Assembly (NCBI GenBank): GCA_943323935.2
Contig: CALPJR020000030.1
Coordinates: 1 to 7,959 of the forward strand
DNA from: Bifidobacterium breve
GTDB lineage: Bacteria; Bacteroidota; Bacteroidia; Chitinophagales; Chitinophagaceae
Length of the DNA: 7,959 nt
Reading direction: 5' to 3'
Part shown: in pieces, positions 1 to 7,135 of the stretch
Layout: each line of letters begins with the position of its first letter
Numbering within the stretch: the first letter of the stretch is position 1
Notes under the pieces: model-generated
The model's database searches: none
Told to the model about the DNA's origin: nothing
Seen by the model: the letters and a program-made list of their open reading frames with translations, nothing else
Position numbers and translations under genes: made by a program

Positions 1-1004
<1,004 letters not shown>

Positions 1005-1029
1005 TCTATTCAAGTAGTATAAAAAATAT

Positions 1030-1057
1030 AGATGGCCTCAAAAGGGCCATCTTTTTT
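1030..1057 (+). terminator. Rho-independent terminator of katG
   Basis: An 8-bp stem (AGATGGCC at 1030-1037 pairing with GGCCATCT at 1045-1052) with a 7-nt loop is followed by a run of Ts up to 1057. It lies 26 bases after the katG stop codon and should end the katG transcript, separating it from the DUF1080 gene on the same strand. Confidence 0.9.
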
Positions 1058-1157
1058 ATTCAATTTTGTAGAATAATTTCAAAAATGCTCCTTTAAATAA
1101 TAATTCAGGGTCCTATATTAAATTATTGTAAATTAATGGTTCAAATAAAAAGACCAA

Positions 1158-2105
1158 ATGAAAAATATTTTTAAAAGCTTCAATTTTTTTATTGTATTCC
1201 TTTCTATTTTGTTTGTGCATACAAAAGCAAGTGCACAAGAAAATCCATTAGAAGGTCGTTGGGATTTAACGGTGGACATGGGTGGGGGCAGAATAGCACC
1301 TTCTTGGTTAGAAGTACGACATTCTGGAGTGAAAAATTTAATCGGCAGATTTGTTGCTGATGGTGGAAGTGCAAGACCTGTTGCTCAAGTTTTTTTTGAT
1401 GGCAAAAAATTAAATTTTACGATTCCTCCACAATGGGATCGAACAGAAAATAATTTAGTGGTAGAAGGTGAATTAATAGGGGATCAATTAAAAGGAACCA
1501 TGGTTGCGCCTTATGGTCAAAAATATACTTGGACCGGTGTTCGTGCTCCAAGACTAAATAGTTTAAAAGAAGTTACCTGGGGCACTCCAATAGCATTATT
1601 AAATAATAAAGATTTATCAGGTTGGATAGCAATGGGCAGAAAAAAACAATGGGTTAATATCAATGGGGTATTGACTAGTCCTGAATCGGGTGATAATATT
1701 AGAACACTTGCAAGTTTCGACGACTTTAAATTACATATTGAATTCAGGTATCCAAAAGGAAGCAATAGTGGCGTTTATCTAAGAGGCCGTTATGAAATTC
1801 AGATCGAAGACAACCAAGGTAAAGAACCTCAAAATGTGTATTTAGGTGGGGTTTACGGTTTTATTGATCCATGGGTGAATGCAGCAAAAGCAGCGGGAGA
1901 ATGGCAGTCATATGATGTGACTTTAATTGGTAGAATGGTCACAGTGGTTGCCAATGGCCAAACCATTATTTTCAAACAAGAAATTCCAGGCATCACAGGT
2001 GGTGCCATCAATAGTGACGAAGGCGCTCCAGGTCCAATCATGTTGCAAGGAGATCATGGACCAATTGAGTACAGAAATATCATTATCACGCCAGCAAAAA
2101 AATAA
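1158..2105 (+). CDS. Secreted DUF1080 / 3-keto-disaccharide hydrolase family protein
   Basis: The protein has 315 residues. Residues 1-26 form a signal peptide: a basic start, a long hydrophobic stretch, and an Ala24-Ser25-Ala26 cleavage site before Gln27, so it is exported to the periplasm or beyond. Residues about 140-312 match the DUF1080 jelly-roll domain (Pfam 3keto-disac_hyd): the opening LLNNKDLSGW (D152-W156), the core SNSGVYLRGRYEIQI at 202-216, and the closing GPIMLQGDHGPIEYRNI. Characterised members cleave 3-keto-glycosides, and many are only predicted. Residues about 28-132 form a separate strand-rich segment (RWDLTVDMGGG and following) that I cannot name and that may be a carbohydrate-binding or lipocalin-like domain. 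No oxidoreductase or SusCD partner lies beside it. The ATG at 1158 is chosen because the signal peptide begins right there. The gene has a terminator on each side, so it is probably monocistronic. The family is well supported; the substrate is unknown. Confidence 0.9.
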   Translation: MKNIFKSFNFFIVFLSILFVHTKASAQENPLEGRWDLTVDMGGGRIAPSWLEVRHSGVKNLIGRFVADGGSARPVAQVFFDGKKLNFTIPPQWDRTENNLVVEGELIGDQLKGTMVAPYGQKYTWTGVRAPRLNSLKEVTWGTPIALLNNKDLSGWIAMGRKKQWVNINGVLTSPESGDNIRTLASFDDFKLHIEFRYPKGSNSGVYLRGRYEIQIEDNQGKEPQNVYLGGVYGFIDPWVNAAKAAGEWQSYDVTLIGRMVTVVANGQTIIFKQEIPGITGGAINSDEGAPGPIMLQGDHGPIEYRNIIITPAKK

Positions 2106-2137
2106 ATTGCTTCAGTCGTTTTAAAATAGTAGTTTAT

Positions 2138-2171
2138 AAAAAAAGCCGCAATGAATTATTGCGGCTTTTTT
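2138..2171. terminator. Bidirectional terminator between convergent genes
   Basis: The perfect stem GCCGCAAT (2145-2152) / ATTGCGGC (2158-2165) has a 5-nt loop, with seven As on the left and six Ts on the right. On either strand it reads as a GC-rich hairpin followed by a U-run. It serves the DUF1080 gene (stop at 2105) from the left and the nitroreductase gene (stop at 2189) from the right. Confidence 0.93.
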
Positions 2172-2188
2172 ATTAGATGCGTTTGGTT

Positions 2189-2914
2189 TTATTTTATAAT
2201 CACAACTTCTTCATAAGGAACTCTTTCTCTTTTTCCCCATACACCAGCTTCTGTTCCTTTACCTACACTAATAATCATATTGATTTCTGCCATTTTGGGA
2301 AGAGCCAAAGCTTTCTTTACTCTTACAGCATCGAATCCCTCCATAGGGCAGGATTCAAAACCCTCGGCAGCGATTGATAACATAAAAGTTTGGGCTGCTA
2401 AGGCACATGATTTGTGCACTGTGATTCTTTGATCTGCTCTACCTCTCATTCTAGTCATTGGTCTAAAAGCGCCAATCAAATTACTTAAGGTGCTTCTTAT
2501 CGCAGTTAAAAAACCGAACTGATCCGTTCCATAAGCTAGTGGCATTAATTTGCCATAGTAAGTCATTAATTTATCTTGATTGGGTGTGGTGTCACCTGTG
2601 ATGCCTTTTTTTATAAGGTCCAAATGCCATTGCACTCTTTTTTTCCAATGGTCTTGTCTTGTTACAAATACCACCAATTGTTTTGCAGTTCTTGCGGCAT
2701 TTTGATTTAAACAATAAGCATGAAAATCTTTTTGCAAAGCAGGGTCCTTGATCCAATAAAATTCCCATAATTGCATATTGCTACTATTAGGAGCCAGTAT
2801 ACTGCGTTCTAAACTTCTTTTTATGACTTCGTCCGGCACTTCTACATTAGGATCAAATTTCCTATTAGACCTTCTTTTTTCAATTATTTCTTCAAATGCT
2901 TGTGATAAAGACAT
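2189..2914 (-). CDS. Nitroreductase family protein (FMN-dependent oxidoreductase)
   Basis: This 241-residue cytoplasmic protein belongs to the nitroreductase family, homodimeric FMN enzymes that reduce nitro groups, quinones or related substrates with NAD(P)H. Visible family marks are RRSNRKFD at residues 14-21 (phosphate of FMN), APNSSNMQLWEF at 41-52 (the usual APS/NxxNxQxWxF block), SCPMEGFD at 188-195 (the usual G(x)nxCpmegF block beside the flavin) and the C-terminal VGKGTEAGVWGKRERVPYEEVV. It is somewhat longer than the minimal family of about 200 residues. The extra length is in the middle (about 95-160), with a basic stretch FRPMTRMRGRADQR. Neither substrate nor subgroup can be read from the sequence. 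The start at 2914 lies 22 residues before the first conserved block's end and leaves an 83-bp divergent spacer to the serine hydrolase gene. The gene ends in the bidirectional terminator shared with the DUF1080 gene. Confidence 0.92.
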   Translation of the reverse strand: MSLSQAFEEIIEKRRSNRKFDPNVEVPDEVIKRSLERSILAPNSSNMQLWEFYWIKDPALQKDFHAYCLNQNAARTAKQLVVFVTRQDHWKKRVQWHLDLIKKGITGDTTPNQDKLMTYYGKLMPLAYGTDQFGFLTAIRSTLSNLIGAFRPMTRMRGRADQRITVHKSCALAAQTFMLSIAAEGFESCPMEGFDAVRVKKALALPKMAEINMIISVGKGTEAGVWGKRERVPYEEVVIIK

Positions 2915-2932
2915 ATATTTTTTAATTTGAGT

Positions 2933-2940
2933 AAAATTTA
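2933..2940 (-). promoter_or_regulatory. Possible -7 element for the nitroreductase gene
   Basis: Read on the minus strand the bases are TAAATTTT, a 7 of 8 match to the Bacteroidota -7 element TAnnTTTG. It would start transcription roughly 15 bases before the ATG at 2914. No clear -33 TTTG is visible at the right distance, so this is a weak call in an AT-rich spacer. Confidence 0.3.
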
Positions 2941-2997
2941 CAACTAAGCAATAAAATTAAGCATAGTTGTTTATATACAATTCAAAAAGAGCAATTT

Positions 2998-4146
2998 ATG
3001 ATAAAGAAAATATTATATGGTTTTATAGCCTTGATTGTTTTAACGATTGGCCTGGCCTATACACCCATTTTTGCACATTTAAGAAATTTTGCCCAATGGG
3101 GTAAGCATTCCATTCATGATTATAAAACGCATCCAACAAGACTTGTCAAAGCTGCAAGTGTTCCACAATTTTGGCCTTTAGACAGTGCGTATAATAAAGC
3201 AGTCATGCCAGATTCTTTATTGCTTGCATTGGATTCAAATGATACACATGCTTTTTTAGTCATACAAGATGGGAAGATTGTGTATGAAAAATATTTTGAT
3301 GGGTATAATTCAAAAACATTGAGTGGCTCATTTTCTGCTGCAAAAAGTATCATCTCATTATTAATTGGTATTGCGTTACAAGAGGGTAAAATTAAATCTT
3401 TGGAAGAGCCTGTTGGAAATTATGTACCTCATTTTAAAGAAGCCAATTTAGATAAAATAAGAATTGTGGATTTGTTGACCATGAGTTCAGGTACGAACTA
3501 TAAAGAATTTGATAAAAGTTATTTTAGTTTAAATGCATATGGTTATTATGGCGACAACGAAGAATATATGGTGAGTAAAATGGCGTTTAAAGAACCTTCC
3601 GGTGTTTATTGGGATTATAGAAGTGGAGACACCCAGGTTTTAGGTTTGGTTGTTGAAAAAGCATTTGGAGATAATATTTCAAATTTAGTCTCTGAAAGAT
3701 TTTTACAGCCCATGGGTGCAGAAGTAGATGCATTATGGTTATTAGATGGAGATCAAAAGCACGAAAAAGCATTTTGTTGTTTTAACGGCGTTGCAAGAGA
3801 TTATGCTAGGTTCGGTCAGTTAATTTTAAATAAAGGTGCATGGGGTGGGAAACAAATTGTAGATTCCAATTATATCATTAAAGCAACATCTCCGGCAGCT
3901 TATTTAAAAGACCGAACTGAATCAGATAACCCGGTAGATTTCTATGGTTATCAATATTGGATCATACAACATAAGGGGATGGCTATTCCTTTTCAAAATG
4001 GATTATTTGGACAATATGTATTTGCTATAAAAGAAAAAAATGCGGTGGTGGTTAGGCTAGGAGAGTCCAAGCCAATCAAGCCAATTCACCATCATCAACC
4101 AGAAATTTATTCCTATTTAGATGCAGCACTTTCGGTGTTAAAATAA
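2998..4146 (+). CDS. Serine hydrolase, beta-lactamase / esterase class C fold
   Basis: This 382-residue protein has an N-terminal hydrophobic segment (about residues 5-25) after a basic start, so it is exported or anchored facing the periplasm. The rest matches the beta-lactamase/D-aminopeptidase/esterase superfamily: a strand pair HAFLVIQDGKIVYEKYF before the nucleophile motif SAAK (Ser113, Lys116), the second motif Tyr207-Arg-Ser209 followed by GDTQVLGLVVEKAFG, and a later GYQYWI. The residues NGLFGQYVFA (334-343) stand where relatives such as 6-aminohexanoate-dimer hydrolases have a GxGGQ-type third motif. Ser113 should be the acylated nucleophile and Lys116/Tyr207 the general base pair, as known for the family. 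Likely activities are esterase, amidase or peptidase; the YRSGD second motif resembles the 6-aminohexanoate-hydrolase branch more than true AmpC, so antibiotic resistance should not be assumed. The gene is divergent from the nitroreductase and ends at a strong terminator. Confidence 0.9.
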   Translation: MIKKILYGFIALIVLTIGLAYTPIFAHLRNFAQWGKHSIHDYKTHPTRLVKAASVPQFWPLDSAYNKAVMPDSLLLALDSNDTHAFLVIQDGKIVYEKYFDGYNSKTLSGSFSAAKSIISLLIGIALQEGKIKSLEEPVGNYVPHFKEANLDKIRIVDLLTMSSGTNYKEFDKSYFSLNAYGYYGDNEEYMVSKMAFKEPSGVYWDYRSGDTQVLGLVVEKAFGDNISNLVSERFLQPMGAEVDALWLLDGDQKHEKAFCCFNGVARDYARFGQLILNKGAWGGKQIVDSNYIIKATSPAAYLKDRTESDNPVDFYGYQYWIIQHKGMAIPFQNGLFGQYVFAIKEKNAVVVRLGESKPIKPIHHHQPEIYSYLDAALSVLK

Positions 4147-4180
4147 AAAAAAGCCGCTCGATTAATTGAGCGGCTTTTTT
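4145..4180. terminator. Bidirectional terminator between serine hydrolase and small membrane gene
   Basis: The stem GCCGCTC (4153-4159) / GAGCGGC (4168-4174) has an 8-nt loop, eight As to the left and a T-run to the right. It overlaps the stop codon of the serine hydrolase gene on the left and lies 17 bases beyond the stop of the minus-strand 50-codon gene on the right. A U-run follows the hairpin on either strand. Confidence 0.93.
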
Positions 4181-4196
4181 TATAAGATATCTTTTC

Positions 4197-4349
4197 TTAA
4201 AAAAGTTTCATTGCTTTTGCAAAATAAGTCAATGTGCCAGGAAGCGCTAACCAGAAAAATTCTCTGTAAACGAATAATAAAACGATTAAAATAGCGAACC
4301 ATAAAAAGAATAATGCCCAGTATTTTTTGGTGTTAGTTTGTGCTTCCAT
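4197..4349 (-). CDS. Small membrane protein, 50 residues, unknown function
   Basis: A short reading frame runs from the ATG at 4349 to the TAA at 4197 and encodes 50 residues. It has a short polar start (MEAQTNTKKY), then a strongly hydrophobic, aromatic-rich helix (about W11 to V27: WALFFLWFAILIVLLFV), a charged Tyr-Arg-Glu break, and a second semi-hydrophobic stretch FFWLALPGTLTYFA ending in AKAMKLF. One transmembrane helix is clear and a second, re-entrant or amphipathic, is possible. I do not recognise the family. Support for a real gene comes from context: it fills an otherwise empty stretch between two good minus-strand signals, an exact TATATTTG -7 element about 36 bases upstream and a bidirectional hairpin terminator just downstream. 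The protein has a sensible membrane-protein composition with no stop. The lipoprotein gene upstream is on the same strand, 62 bases away, and read-through from it is also possible. Confidence 0.7.
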   Translation of the reverse strand: MEAQTNTKKYWALFFLWFAILIVLLFVYREFFWLALPGTLTYFAKAMKLF

Positions 4350-4384
4350 TTGTTTACTTTGTTATTATGAATTAATTGCAGTTG

Positions 4385-4392
4385 CAAATATA
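4385..4392 (-). promoter_or_regulatory. -7 promoter element for the 50-residue membrane protein gene
   Basis: On the minus strand the bases are TATATTTG, an exact match to the Bacteroidota -7 consensus TAnnTTTG. It predicts a transcript start near 4381 and an untranslated leader of about 30 bases before the ATG at 4349. It sits between the stop of the upstream lipoprotein gene and the small gene, giving the latter its own promoter. No convincing -33 element is visible. Confidence 0.55.
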
Positions 4393-4411
4393 CAATAAAT
4401 CTTATTTGGAC

Positions 4412-4819
4412 CTATAAATTTGGGCCATAGGTATATTTAAGATCTACTTTCCAGCCTTTAGGGGTAGATATGATTTTTAGTTTATGTACCTCCTTATCAA
4501 AGGAATTCTGGTAATTCATGATCGTTATTGTACTATCTACCTCAGTAATTTCATTGATTTGAATAGAGGCAAGCCTGATTTGCATACGTCCTTCTTTATC
4601 CAATCCATAGTAGTTACTAGCCATTTTCTCAAATATGGCAAGGTTTTCGGCATCCTCTACAACATAGAATTTGGCTTTTTTGAAATTCCCTTGCATACAG
4701 TTCTCTATAAAATAACGCCCACCATCTAAAGGATTATCTGCCACTTCGTATTGATCTGAAGGGCTGCATTGCCAGAGAAAAAGCGCCAAAAAGAGGTATT
4801 TTAATTTTTGTAGATGCAT
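4412..4819 (-). CDS. Small putative lipoprotein, possibly DUF4878/NTF2-like
   Basis: From the ATG at 4819 this encodes 135 residues. The N-terminus MHLQKLKYLFLALFLWQC reads as a lipoprotein signal: two Lys, a hydrophobic core and Cys18. The residues before the Cys (Leu-Trp-Gln) depart from the usual Ala/Gly/Ser at -1, so lipidation is likely but not certain. The mature part contains NPLDGGRYFIENCMQGNFKKA, a pattern of a helix followed by 'small residue-Asn-Phe-x-x-Ala', then a second helix and several strands ending in GWKVDLKYTYG. This layout resembles the NTF2-like DUF4878 lipoproteins common in Bacteroidota; that assignment is inference. The frame stays open upstream to 4945, but that start would run into the amylase gene on the other strand and bury the signal peptide, so 4819 is preferred. 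An exact -7 element lies only three bases before this ATG. Function unknown. Confidence 0.75.
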   Translation of the reverse strand: MHLQKLKYLFLALFLWQCSPSDQYEVADNPLDGGRYFIENCMQGNFKKAKFYVVEDAENLAIFEKMASNYYGLDKEGRMQIRLASIQINEITEVDSTITIMNYQNSFDKEVHKLKIISTPKGWKVDLKYTYGPNL

Positions 4820-4822
4820 AGC

Positions 4823-4830
4823 CAAAGTTA
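4823..4830 (-). promoter_or_regulatory. -7 promoter element for the lipoprotein gene, implying a leaderless mRNA
   Basis: On the minus strand the bases are TAACTTTG, an exact TAnnTTTG match, followed by GCT and then the ATG at 4819. With the usual spacing of about four bases from the final G to the first transcribed base, transcription would begin at or next to the A of the start codon. Confidence 0.5.
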
Positions 4831-4843
4831 CATGATTAGGTAG

Positions 4844-4851
4844 TAATTTTG
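4844..4851 (+). promoter_or_regulatory. -7 promoter element for the amylase gene
   Basis: TAATTTTG is an exact match to the Bacteroidota -7 consensus TAnnTTTG. It predicts a transcript start near 4855 and a leader of about 14 bases before the ATG at 4869. It lies back to back with the minus-strand element at 4823-4830, so the -33 region of each promoter overlaps the other's core. No clear TTTG -33 is visible. Confidence 0.55.
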
Positions 4852-4868
4852 AAGCATAAAGCGACAAC

Positions 4869-6188
4869 ATGAAAAAATTACTATTATTTGTTGGGTTATT
4901 GATTGGGGCATCGAGTTTTGGACAACAAAAACATCCAGCATTCATGAATCAAGGCAATATCTACGAAGTGAATATTCGTCAGTATACCAAGGAAGGTACC
5001 TTTAGAGCATTTGCCAAGCATTTGCCAAGACTACAGAAAATGGGGGTGCAAACAATCTGGTTTATGCCTATCCAACCTATTTCAAAATTTGGCAGAAAAG
5101 GTAGTTTAGGTTCTTATTATGCGGTTGCTAGTTATACCGATATCAATCCTGAATTTGGCACCCTTGCAGATTTTAATGCAACAGTCAATCAAGCACATGC
5201 ACTTGGTATGAAAGTCTTAATAGATTATGTGCCTAATCATTCTGGTGCAGATCATCCTTGGCTGACAACGCATCCAGATTTCTACGAAACTGATTCAACA
5301 GGTAAACCTACTTACACAGCAGACTGGTCGGATACAAGAGAATTGAATTTTAATAATCTTGTGATGCAGGATAGTATGATCAATACGATGAAGTATTGGT
5401 TAAACGTAACAAAGATAGACGGCTTCAGAGTAGACGTAGCTTGGGGTGTGCCTTATAGCTTTTGGGATAAATGTATTCCAGCTTTAAAAAAACTTAGAAA
5501 TATTTATTTGTTAGCAGAAGCAGATGATGCAAAATTACACGAGCTTGGTTTTGATGCGACTTATAGTTGGAAAGAGTTTCATATGTTAAATGATATCGCA
5601 GCAGGGAAGAAAGATATCCTTGCATTAGATACTGTTTTGCAAAACATCAATAAAGAATTTATGATGGGTGCACAAAGATTGTATTTCACAAGCAACCATG
5701 ACGAGAACTCTTGGAACAAAGCAGACTATGCAACCATGCCTGGGGCCATTCATGCGCCATTTGCGGTGTTTACACAAACTTATGACAGAACAATGCCTTT
5801 GATTTATAGTGGACAAGAAGAGCCCGTACTTAGACCTTTGGCATTTTTTGAAAAAGACAGCATTGAGTTCAAGAAATATGAGCGTGCTTATTTTTATACG
5901 ACGCTTTTAAAACTAAGAAAATCAAATCCTGCTTTTGCAGATAATGCGAATTTCAAAAGATTGAAAGTGAATCTTCCTGGGCAGATCATGGCATACGAAA
6001 GAAGCAATGGACAAGATAAAGTGGTGGTGGTTTTGAACTTGTCCAATCAACCTCAACAAGCAATCGTTGATGGAATTACACCTGGCTTATACGTTGATGC
6101 CTTCACTGGACAAAATCCAAAAGACATTCGTTATATACAAATGAAAGCTTGGGGATACCAAGTTTTTGTAAAGAAAAATCTAGACTAA
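4869..6188 (+). CDS. Periplasmic alpha-amylase family protein (GH13)
   Basis: The enzyme has 439 residues and would hydrolyse or rearrange alpha-1,4-glucans or maltooligosaccharides outside the cytoplasm. Residues 1-18 are a signal peptide with likely cleavage after Ser-Phe-Gly18 and no lipobox cysteine. The (beta/alpha)8 barrel shows all four GH13 signature regions: I, DYVPNH (119-124); II, GFRVDVAW (185-192) with nucleophile Asp189; III, LLAEAD (214-219) with acid/base Glu217; IV, FTSNHDE (273-279) with transition-state stabiliser Asp278. Catalytic residues are complete. Domain B, between regions I and II, is about 60 residues. Residues about 360-439 form the usual C-terminal beta-sandwich. 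At 439 residues it is compact, with no starch-binding module. The start is set by the signal peptide and by a -7 element just upstream. pyrF follows after 49 bases with no terminator between. No susC/susD genes are nearby, so it is not in a classical Sus locus. The exact substrate is unresolved. Confidence 0.94.
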   Translation: MKKLLLFVGLLIGASSFGQQKHPAFMNQGNIYEVNIRQYTKEGTFRAFAKHLPRLQKMGVQTIWFMPIQPISKFGRKGSLGSYYAVASYTDINPEFGTLADFNATVNQAHALGMKVLIDYVPNHSGADHPWLTTHPDFYETDSTGKPTYTADWSDTRELNFNNLVMQDSMINTMKYWLNVTKIDGFRVDVAWGVPYSFWDKCIPALKKLRNIYLLAEADDAKLHELGFDATYSWKEFHMLNDIAAGKKDILALDTVLQNINKEFMMGAQRLYFTSNHDENSWNKADYATMPGAIHAPFAVFTQTYDRTMPLIYSGQEEPVLRPLAFFEKDSIEFKKYERAYFYTTLLKLRKSNPAFADNANFKRLKVNLPGQIMAYERSNGQDKVVVVLNLSNQPQQAIVDGITPGLYVDAFTGQNPKDIRYIQMKAWGYQVFVKKNLD

Positions 6189-6237
6189 AAATAGAAAGGT
6201 ATTTATTCAATAGGATGTTTTCGAAAAACCATAAGCT

Positions 6238-7047
6238 ATGACAAAACAATTTCTGGTAGACCAAATAAAAGCGAAACAATCTTACTTATGTGTTGGATTG
6301 GATACAGATATTGAAAAACTACCCGCTGGTTTGCCAAAAAATAAAGCAGGCGTCATTGCATTCAATAAAGCCATCATCGATGCTACCGCGCCTTATTGCG
6401 TGAGTTATAAAATCAATACCGCATTTTACGAATCACAGGGTATTGCAGGGTGGGAAGCGATGGAAGCGACATTGGCACATATCCCATCTACACATTTTAC
6501 CATTGCGGATGCAAAAAGAGGCGACATAGGAAATACATCTGCACAATATGCAAAAACATTTTTTGAAACCCTGCCTTTTGATGCGATCACAGTAGCACCT
6601 TATATGGGGAAGGATAGTATCGACCCTTTTTTAGGGTATCAAAATAAGTGGACGATTGTATTGGGATTAACCTCTAATCCTGGTAGTCAAAATTTTGAAC
6701 AACAAAAATTAGCGAACGGACAATTTTTATATGAATCTGTTTTAGAACAAGTGGCAAGTTGGGGCAGTCCTGAACAATTGATGTTTGTAGTGGGTGCAAC
6801 TAAGGCCAACGATTTGGAATCCATCCGTAAAATTATTCCTGCACATTTTTTGTTGGTGCCAGGAGTGGGTGCACAGGGTGGAAGTTTGTCTGAAGTCACT
6901 AGGTATGGCAAGAATGAAACTGTTGGCTTATTAATTAATGCAAGTAGGGCCATTATTTTTGCAAGTAGCGGCGCTGATTTTGCGGAGGATGCAGCGATTG
7001 CAGCAAAAGGCTATGCAACCGAAATGAAAGCTTTATTAAGCGAATAA
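6238..7047 (+). CDS. pyrF: Orotidine-5'-phosphate decarboxylase (subfamily 2)
   Basis: PyrF catalyses the last step of de novo UMP synthesis, decarboxylating OMP in the cytoplasm. The 269-residue length and sequence fit the longer subfamily 2 enzymes. The family marks are VGLDTDIEKLP near the start (substrate-binding Asp), SYKINTAFYES (the substrate Lys), the catalytic DAKRGDIGNTS with Asp91-x-Lys93-x-x-Asp96, PYMGKDS, the phosphate-binding loop PGVGAQGG (208-215), and NASRAI with Arg237 gripping the phosphate. All key residues are present, so the enzyme should be active. The ATG at 6238 puts VGLD at the expected distance from the N-terminus, and no other in-frame start competes. It lies 49 bases downstream of the amylase gene on the same strand with no terminator between and no clear TAnnTTTG in the gap, so co-transcription is possible though functionally unrelated. 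No other pyr gene is in the window. Confidence 0.96.
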   Translation: MTKQFLVDQIKAKQSYLCVGLDTDIEKLPAGLPKNKAGVIAFNKAIIDATAPYCVSYKINTAFYESQGIAGWEAMEATLAHIPSTHFTIADAKRGDIGNTSAQYAKTFFETLPFDAITVAPYMGKDSIDPFLGYQNKWTIVLGLTSNPGSQNFEQQKLANGQFLYESVLEQVASWGSPEQLMFVVGATKANDLESIRKIIPAHFLLVPGVGAQGGSLSEVTRYGKNETVGLLINASRAIIFASSGADFAEDAAIAAKGYATEMKALLSE

Positions 7048-7088
7048 ATTAGCTAATTAATACCCTTTAAATAAAGCTTTATTAAGCG
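7027..7088 (+). repeat. 16-bp direct repeat across the pyrF 3' end and spacer
   Basis: AAAGCTTTATTAAGCG occurs exactly at 7027-7042, inside the last codons of pyrF, and again at 7073-7088 in the spacer, 46 bases on. The bases after the two copies do not match, so it is not a simple 46-bp tandem duplication. The second copy is embedded in palindromes at 7070-7083 and 7084-7091. Confidence 0.8.
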
Positions 7089-7091
7089 CTT
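7047..7091. other. Cluster of three palindromes downstream of pyrF
   Basis: There are perfect inverted repeats AATTAGCTAATT (7047-7058), AATAAAGCTTTATT (7070-7083) and AAGCGCTT (7084-7091). None has the GC-rich stem, loop and T-run of a standard terminator. They could be protein-binding sites for the dehydrogenase promoter, weak hairpins that stabilise the pyrF mRNA, or chance in AT-rich DNA. Confidence 0.5.
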
Positions 7092-7096
7092 TCTAG

Positions 7097-7104
7097 TACC
7101 TTTA
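7097..7104 (+). promoter_or_regulatory. Near-consensus -7 element for the acyl-CoA dehydrogenase gene
   Basis: TACCTTTA matches TAnnTTTG at all positions but the last. It would start transcription near 7108, about 28 bases before the ATG at 7136. The 16-bp repeat and palindromes described for this spacer cover its expected -33 region. Confidence 0.35.
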
Positions 7105-7135
7105 TGCCCCAATCATTTTTTTAAAATTACAAACC

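Noticed and set aside
1517..2124. Several 60-80 codon frames overlapping the DUF1080 gene on both strands
   Set aside because: They are shadow frames of a well-supported gene, with no motif or start signal of their own.
2177..2377. 66-codon plus-strand frame antisense to the nitroreductase 3' end
   Set aside because: It covers conserved nitroreductase coding sequence and begins just after a terminator. Its composition (Phe/Ser/Tyr-rich) is typical of antisense AT-rich DNA.
2998..4146. Serine hydrolase as an antibiotic-resistance beta-lactamase
   Set aside because: The fold is shared, but the YRSGD second motif and the missing KTG point to esterase/amidase-type relatives.
4820..4945. Longer start for the minus-strand lipoprotein gene (177 residues, ATG at 4945)
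   Set aside because: It would overlap the amylase start and signal peptide on the other strand, place the signal sequence in mid-protein, and lie upstream of the promoter element at 4823-4830.
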